A stretch of 64,000 nt of DNA from Dermanyssus gallinae (Eukaryota; Arthropoda; Arachnida; Mesostigmata; Dermanyssidae): positions 469,001 through 533,000 of the forward strand of contig QVRM01007076.1 of assembly GCA_003439945.1 (NCBI GenBank), in the 5' to 3' direction. The notes beneath the pieces are model-generated. The model was not told the origin of the DNA. It was given only the letters and a program-made list of their open reading frames with translations, and did no database searches. The translations under genes were made by a program, and so were the position numbers. Shown here one piece after another: positions 59,054 through 64,000 of the stretch; the first letter of the stretch is position 1, and each line of letters starts with the position of its first letter.

Positions 59054-61367
59054 ACGTCGCGACCCTCGACGACGACCCGTGGGGAAAGCCGTACAAAATG
59101 GTTAGAGGCAAGCTGCAAATCAGAGCTCCAAAAACTATTCTGAAAGATCCAGAGAGGACGAGTCTACTGATGAGATTGTTTCCCCAGCACGCAGACTTTT
59201 CTAGAGGAGTTTACGAGAATAACCAATTAGAGGAAGGATCAGAAATGTATGCATCTGAGGTTTCTGTTGTAGAAGTACTACAAGCAGCTGAGAGAATCAA
59301 ACAAGGTTAAGCGCCAGGGCCTGACAGCATTCCTCCAATGGCTGTGAAAGCTCTGTTCGAGGAGTTCCCTGAGGTTGTAGCAAAGGTGACGACTAAGCTT
59401 ATAAAAGAAGGAAAAATCCCGAAAGCATGGAAAACAGCGGAGGTAGTCCTTGTGCCTAAAGGAAATGGCGGTTATAGGCCTATCTGCCTGACTAGTTCGT
59501 TAGCAAAGGGCGTGGAGGCTATTGTAGCAGAGAGGCTTCGAGTCTTCGCCGAAGAAAACGGCCTGCTGTCCGATGCACAATACGGATTTCGAAGAAACAG
59601 GTCGGTTTTAACGGCTATTAACAAAGTGGTGACCAAGGCAGAATCGCTGTACAGCTCCACGCCTAACACCTGCAAGTTATACCTTGCAGTGCTGGACGTG
59701 AAAAATGCTTTTAACAGTCTGCCTTGGAAGGTTATTTTGGATACACTAGTTAAGAGGAAGGTTCCACAATATCTGGTAAGGCTAACCTCGGACTACTTGA
59801 AAGATCGTGTCATCACTTGTGAGGGCAAGGAGATGCCTATGACGGCGGGTGTCCCACAGGGTTCCATCCTCGGGCCCCTACTGTGGAACATAGCGTACGA
59901 CGATGTACTCCGACTACGTAACCTCCCTGTCGGAGTTGAGCTTTTGGCATACGCAGACGACTTGGCTGTGACGGTGCAGGCTAAGACGACTACGGAGGTA
60001 GAATTATATGCCAACAAAGCCCTAAAACTTGTAGAGGAATGGATGAAGGAAGCTGGGCTGGCTCTTGCTCCGGAGAAGAGTGAAGGTATTCTGCTGATAG
60101 GAAAGAAGCAAGTGCGACCTATCAACCTTGTCCTAAATGAGGTCCAGATAAGGATGGTCAGTGTAGCCAGGTACTTGGGCATATACCTGGACAAAGGAAT
60201 GAGGGGTATGCACCATGCTAGAAACGCTGTGAAGAAAGCGGAGAAGGTGGCCAACACAATAGCCAAGATCCTTCCTAACATTCATGGGCCAAGTAAAACA
60301 GGACGCAGGAGACTTATTATGTCGGCCGTCGAATCTATAGCATTGTTTGGAGCACCGGTGTGGTTCACAGCGGCTAAAAAGTCGCAAGGACTAAAACATA
60401 TGTTAAGAAGAACACAAAGGATCGCGGCCTTACGGATTACTCAGGCCTATAGGTCTGTTAGCACCTCCGCTGCACTTGTCCTTGCTGGCACTCCTCCCTT
60501 GGACCTAAAGGCAGAGGAAAGGCAAAGATTATGGGATAGGGGCCCAGAAAGCTCTAATAGGAAAGTCAGAGAGGATGAAAGAGAAGGCACCCTAACTGCA
60601 TGGCAGAACGAATGGGATGCCATTTCAGATGGTGCACCGGGTGCGCGCGTGCGCGACCTTATTCCTGACATAAAGAAGTGGTTAAATCGACCCGGAGGAG
60701 AGGTTGATCACTTTCTGACGCAGGTTATAACGGGCCATGGCAACTTTCAGGCATATCTGTCAAGAATAGGAAAAGCCTCCTCGGACATACGCGTACTCTG
60801 TGACCTTGGTGTCGTAGACGACGCTGCCCATACTCTGTTGGTCTGTCCGGTCTTTGCGCAAGTCAGAATAGAGACTAAAATAAAAGTTCTGGACCGACTG
60901 AAGTTGGGCGGAAAGCTGAATTGTACAAACCCTCCGGACCTGCCTACTCAGGGAATTGCACAGTTTGTGCAATTCATCTGTGAAAGCACCTCTAACTGGC
61001 ATATAGGAGCTGCAGTGGCACGAGAGGTACTGGTTAGAGACAGATTTGCAACAGAACGGACAGAATACGTTCGTGCCTCGCACGTAGAGGAACGCAGTAT
61101 TATGGCTATAGGGCCAAACCTTGAGAGGTCTTCGGCCAATTGATTCGAAGAACACTCACCACTCCTCCTGTCGGCTCGTAGTACTATTAAAAGGAGAGCC
61201 GGGCTGACAGAGAGTGAAGCTTAAGGGGGGAGGTGCGCTTAGTGGGTATGATCTCGGCGGAATAATATCCAACCGTCGGGGGTGAGTCCCACACTGCATA
61301 GGGTCTGAGTCTCCCTCTACTTGCCCTATGCGTTAGTGCGTAAAGCATTTAAATCCTCCTCCTCCAA

Positions 61368-61385
<18 letters not shown>
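59054..61385 (+). mobile_element. R1-like LINE, 5' truncated, with poly-A
   Basis: The element begins in the linker between endonuclease and RT ([20 protein letters not shown]) directly after (TA)n. It runs through ORF2 to a stop at 61141-61143, a 220-base 3' UTR and an A19 tail (about 61367-61385), and meets (TA)n again at 61386-61406. It therefore sits inside a TA array. It lies in the WDR11 intron upstream of exon w1, on the opposite strand. Confidence 0.88.
59060..61143 (+). pseudogene. R1-like LINE ORF2, RT and C-terminal domain
   Basis: Reverse transcriptase for target-primed integration. One in-frame TAA (59308-59310) breaks KQG-APGPDSIPP, where the family has Lys; downstream 601 codons are open. 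Blocks: GYRPICLTSSLAKGVE, QYGFRRNRSVLTAI, LAVLDVKNAFNSLPWKVI, AGVPQGSILGPLLWNIAYD, LLAYADDLAVTV (YADD near 59950-59961), SVARYLGIYLD. The tail has LIPDIKKWLNRPGGE and TQVITGHGNFQAYLSRIGKA. In the zinc knuckle the first Cys is Arg (CGC, 60790-60792) in RVLCDLG, with HTLLVC intact. The two lesions suggest a fairly recent death. Confidence 0.9.
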
Positions 61386-61401
<16 letters not shown>

Positions 61402-61440
61402 TATACGAGGCATCGACTGTGAATGTGAAACGCCCTCATC

Positions 61441-62835
61441 ATGGGCCCAAATGCCCCTGCCCGGCCGGTTGTACCTCCGGCTAGCCTGGACATAGCGAAC
61501 ATTCGCGCCGATGCACCTACAGCCGGAGATGATATATCGAGGCCCACTAGCGCCATGAGTAACAAATCCGCGGGTGTTAAGCGAAGAAGGCAGGGTGTCG
61601 ATGCTGACTCGGTGGTTGATGAGCCCTCGGGTCACGATGGTTTTACCGTTGTCACAAGCGCGAGGGAAAAAAAGACCGTGATGCGGGAGCAGAGGCAGCT
61701 AGACCGGCTGAAAAATGAAGTCAGCTCAGGAACATTTGGAGCATTCAGGGTTCGCCTCAGACACAAGGAAAATCCTGACGGGAGTTCCGTCGACTTCAAG
61801 GAAGGCTCTATGTTACGGCTATTTAAGGCAATTCACAGTCTAGTGCCAGAGGGTCGTATCTCAGGCGACAAGAGCAGTATATTTATTAATGTCACCTTCA
61901 TCGATGTGGCCCAGAAGCTGTCACGCCTAACGTGTGTAGATGACATCCCGGTGACCGCCACTTGCCCGGGCTTGGCCTCGTTTAAGGCCAGGATTCAAGG
62001 TGTATGCACCTTGCTAACGGAGGAAGAGATCGTAACGGAGCTGACAAACGTTGGCGTCACAGCTGCCCGAAGACTGATCGTTTCTTCCGGCGATCAAAAG
62101 AGGCCTCTGCCAAAAGTCATCTTGACTTTTGACCGTCAACCACCGGCGTCAGTGTTCTTGGGTTATCGCTCGCATGCGGTGGTTCTAGAACCGGACCAGC
62201 CCAGAGTCTGCTTCAACTGTTCCAGGGTTGGCCATATGGCGGCTAACTGTTCACTTTCTAAGGCTTGTCGCAACTGTGGCAAAGGAGGCCACCTTGCGGC
62301 AGATTGTTTGAACCCGCCTAAATGTGTCAACTGCGGGGGACCCCACAATGCAAAATCACCCAGCTGCCCAAGACTATTTTACCTGAGAGAAAGGAATCGT
62401 ATTTTGATGGAAGCCAGAACCCTGCACCAGGTTCGTGCTACTTATCCGGATGCATCAATTAACGAAGCCTTGGCAGTTCCTGCGCCCTCTTTACAGGGCT
62501 CTAATGTCGCTGGACCACTTACTGCCTCCACGGCCGGGGTGACATATGCCTCGGTGGTTCGTGGCATCGCGGTTGGTGAAGACACCACTCCGCAGATCCT
62601 TCTACCCAGGGCTAGGGCGGCACCGAAACAGCGTCCCCGAGCCAAGCCACGAACGAAGGTGACACGCACTCGTCTCCGGGGACCTCGCAAGCCAGTGGCT
62701 CACGGCTCGTCCGGATTAGTCCGGGACTTAATATCTGTAAAATCCGAGTTGTCGAAAATGATTAAGTCAATCACGAATGCGCTACAACCATTATTGGCGC
62801 TTTTGACGGTTGCTAGCGATCTCAGGCAATCATAA
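61441..62835 (+). CDS. Gag-like ORF1 with three CCHC knuckles
   Basis: An intact 464-codon frame starting ATGGGCCC. After a Pro/Ala-rich start there is a helical segment ([20 protein letters not shown]), then a folded region ([40 protein letters not shown]) typical of jockey/I/R1 gag proteins. Three zinc knuckles occupy residues 257-311: [28 protein letters not shown] and [16 protein letters not shown] basic Arg/Pro/Lys tail ([17 protein letters not shown]) follows. The product should bind element RNA. The stop TAA (62833-62835) overlaps the ORF2 ATG, implying coupled translation. Confidence 0.88.
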   Translation: MGPNAPARPVVPPASLDIANIRADAPTAGDDISRPTSAMSNKSAGVKRRRQGVDADSVVDEPSGHDGFTVVTSAREKKTVMREQRQLDRLKNEVSSGTFGAFRVRLRHKENPDGSSVDFKEGSMLRLFKAIHSLVPEGRISGDKSSIFINVTFIDVAQKLSRLTCVDDIPVTATCPGLASFKARIQGVCTLLTEEEIVTELTNVGVTAARRLIVSSGDQKRPLPKVILTFDRQPPASVFLGYRSHAVVLEPDQPRVCFNCSRVGHMAANCSLSKACRNCGKGGHLAADCLNPPKCVNCGGPHNAKSPSCPRLFYLRERNRILMEARTLHQVRATYPDASINEALAVPAPSLQGSNVAGPLTASTAGVTYASVVRGIAVGEDTTPQILLPRARAAPKQRPRAKPRTKVTRTRLRGPRKPVAHGSSGLVRDLISVKSELSKMIKSITNALQPLLALLTVASDLRQS

Positions 62836-62837
62836 TG
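62833..62837 (+). promoter_or_regulatory. UAAUG stop-start overlap between ORF1 and ORF2
   Basis: The sequence TAATG joins the ORF1 stop and the ORF2 start with one shared base. In the R1-clade element SART1, UAAUG is known to permit termination-reinitiation. The same use here is inference. Confidence 0.7.
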
Positions 62838-64000
62838 ACGGACGATCACAACATAGGCAGAACGGTGACAGAACCCACACTGGTCACTGCGTCGGATCCT
62901 TCAGAAGGAGTCGGCCCAAGCTTTACGTCTATACAGAACTCCCTGGGGCCCAACAAGGTAACATGTCACCTATGCGGCCAGACCTTTGCTAGGCGAGGCC
63001 TCCCTAGACATGTCACAGTCAAACATGGGGGCGGAGACGCCATACCACTTCATAACGGGCCCTCAAACGAAATCAATCCCGATCTCACGGAGTGCATCCA
63101 AGCCTACATCAAAAATGGAAAGTTGGTTCGCATCCTGCCCAAGGTGGTCAGAAAGTCGGTGGCTGACGCGCTGTCAGAGGTGTGCTTAAAGGTAGCCTTG
63201 GACAACGACGACGCCGCCTGGCTTGGACTTTTCTCCTTCGCTCCAGTTGTGCTAAGGTTACCGGTAGGCTGCAGGGATACACGCTCTCTGGCAGTGGTCA
63301 TTAGGAAGAACTTGGTGGAGTTCCGTCGCGGTGCTCGACTTACAGATCTGGCTCTCCTGCATACTGCGGGCGAGTCGGGTCGTAATGCTGAGCGAAACCA
63401 TTCGATCACGCGGGCCGTGTCGGCCAAACTGTCGGACGGAGACGTGTCGGGGGCCGCCCGCCTTCTTCTGTCAGACGACGTCATGGTCGATGAACCAGCC
63501 GCCGCAGCGTCGCTACGGGAAAAACACCCCCCCCGCGCAACCAGACCTATGCTGGCCGTCTCCTTCCCCTTCACAACTTTTACCTTCTTCAACCTCGGTC
63601 AAGGATGTTCGATATACGGTGGGATCATTTTCAAAGGGCTCGAGCGCCGGTCTAGATTTCATCAGACCTCGACTTCTACAGGACCTGCTCTCACCGACTC
63701 TCGGCTGCTCATCCGAAGGACTTGGCAAAGCCCTAGCAAAAGTAATCGATCTACTGCGATGGGGAGCTCCGCATCCGAGGTGGTGTCCTCTTATCTTCGG
63801 AGCGAGGCTGTTTGCACTAAAGAAGAAGGACGGCTCGTTTAGACCTATCGCCTGTTCATCGGTACTACGCAGAATCGCGGCGAAATTGGCAGTAAGGGAC
63901 TCTAGAGATGTCATCAGCCTAGCGATTGGACCGCACCAGCTGGGTTTCTCCACCAAGGGAGGTGCTGAAATAATGATTCACGCTACCAGGGCTTTCATTG
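62835..64000 (+). pseudogene. ORF2 with C2H2 finger and R2-type RT, one frameshift
   Basis: The ATG at 62835-62837 overlaps the ORF1 stop. A C2H2 finger lies at residues 37-58 (CHLCGQTFARRGLPRHVTVK then H), as in the DNA-binding N-terminus of R2 proteins. A helical linker (DDAAWLGLFSFAPVVLRLPV, SDGDVSGAARLLLSDDVM) leads to LREKHPP, where the frame is lost at a C8 run (63527-63534). One C fewer gives a frame open to the window end: AGLDFIRPRLLQDLLSPTLG, IFGARLFALKKKDGSFRPIA, IGPHQLGFSTKGGAEIMIHA. These are RT fingers and blocks 1-2; the catalytic Asp pair lies beyond the edge. The homopolymer could also be a sequencing error. Confidence 0.82.

Larger units (their letters stand above)
61407..64000 (+). 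mobile_element. Two-ORF R2-group (RLE) LINE, runs off the right edge
   Basis: It starts directly after (TA)n at 61386-61406 and contains a gag-like ORF1 (61441-62835) and an ORF2 beginning at 62835 with a C2H2 finger and an R2-type RT. Its RT shares AGLDFIRPRLLQDLLSP with the relic at 28865-30905, which carries the CCHC and restriction-like endonuclease expected past the window edge. I infer the same architecture here; the 3' part is not visible. It lies in the WDR11 intron. Confidence 0.8.

Overview
This window is eukaryotic nuclear DNA. It holds one spliced, conserved host gene, long (TA)n microsatellites, and many decayed non-LTR retrotransposons (LINEs), tRNA-derived SINEs and cut-and-paste elements. 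The organism is probably an arthropod. The near-complete LINE at 36.7-41.95 kb has an SGNH-esterase ORF1, and its motif order (GDMNAH, YRPITVTPITYR-like, GNAVL, ADARAG) resembles elements I know from ticks and mites. A tick or mite relative is therefore my best inference, but this is not proven. No bacterial or organellar signal was seen.

Host gene. On the minus strand, 47.77-58.69 kb, 18 coding exons can be joined through GT-AG introns with consistent reading phase. They give about 1,175 residues of WDR11, a WD40 protein of the endosome-to-Golgi tethering pathway. The stop codon lies in the window. The N-terminal exons (about 110 residues by comparison with human WDR11) lie beyond the right edge, behind an intron now holding two LINEs.

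Mobile DNA, left to right. A LINE 3' end lies at 0.08-0.44 kb, a partial SINE at 0.47 kb and a reverse transcriptase (RT) relic at 1.5-1.9 kb. A 1,288 bp mariner with perfect 28-bp terminal repeats sits at 7.7-9.0 kb. LINE tails lie at 11.4 and 15.8 kb, a GC-rich, repeat-dense block with a perfect hairpin at 12.6-20.2 kb, and further LINE relics at 16.5, 20.7 and 21.0-22.3 kb. Next come minisatellites (24.4-25.0 kb), an inverted pair of R1-like tails (26.4-27.1 kb), and an R2-group (restriction-like endonuclease, RLE) LINE relic (28.9-30.9 kb). Smaller relics lie at 31.5-34.1 kb, with SINEs at 33.6 and 35.6 kb. The SGNH-type LINE at 36.7-41.95 kb is interrupted by a 5'-inverted R1-like insertion. 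Two palindromic elements lie at 43.7-44.5 and 44.85-45.7 kb. WDR11 introns hold a SINE and two LINE relics. An R1-like LINE fills 59.05-61.39 kb, and a two-ORF RLE-type LINE runs off the right edge from 61.4 kb.

The recurring theme is that element ends abut (TA)n arrays. The most interesting single object is the right-hand element: a CCHC gag-like ORF1 joined by an overlapping UAAUG to an ORF2 with an N-terminal C2H2 finger and an R2-type reverse transcriptase.
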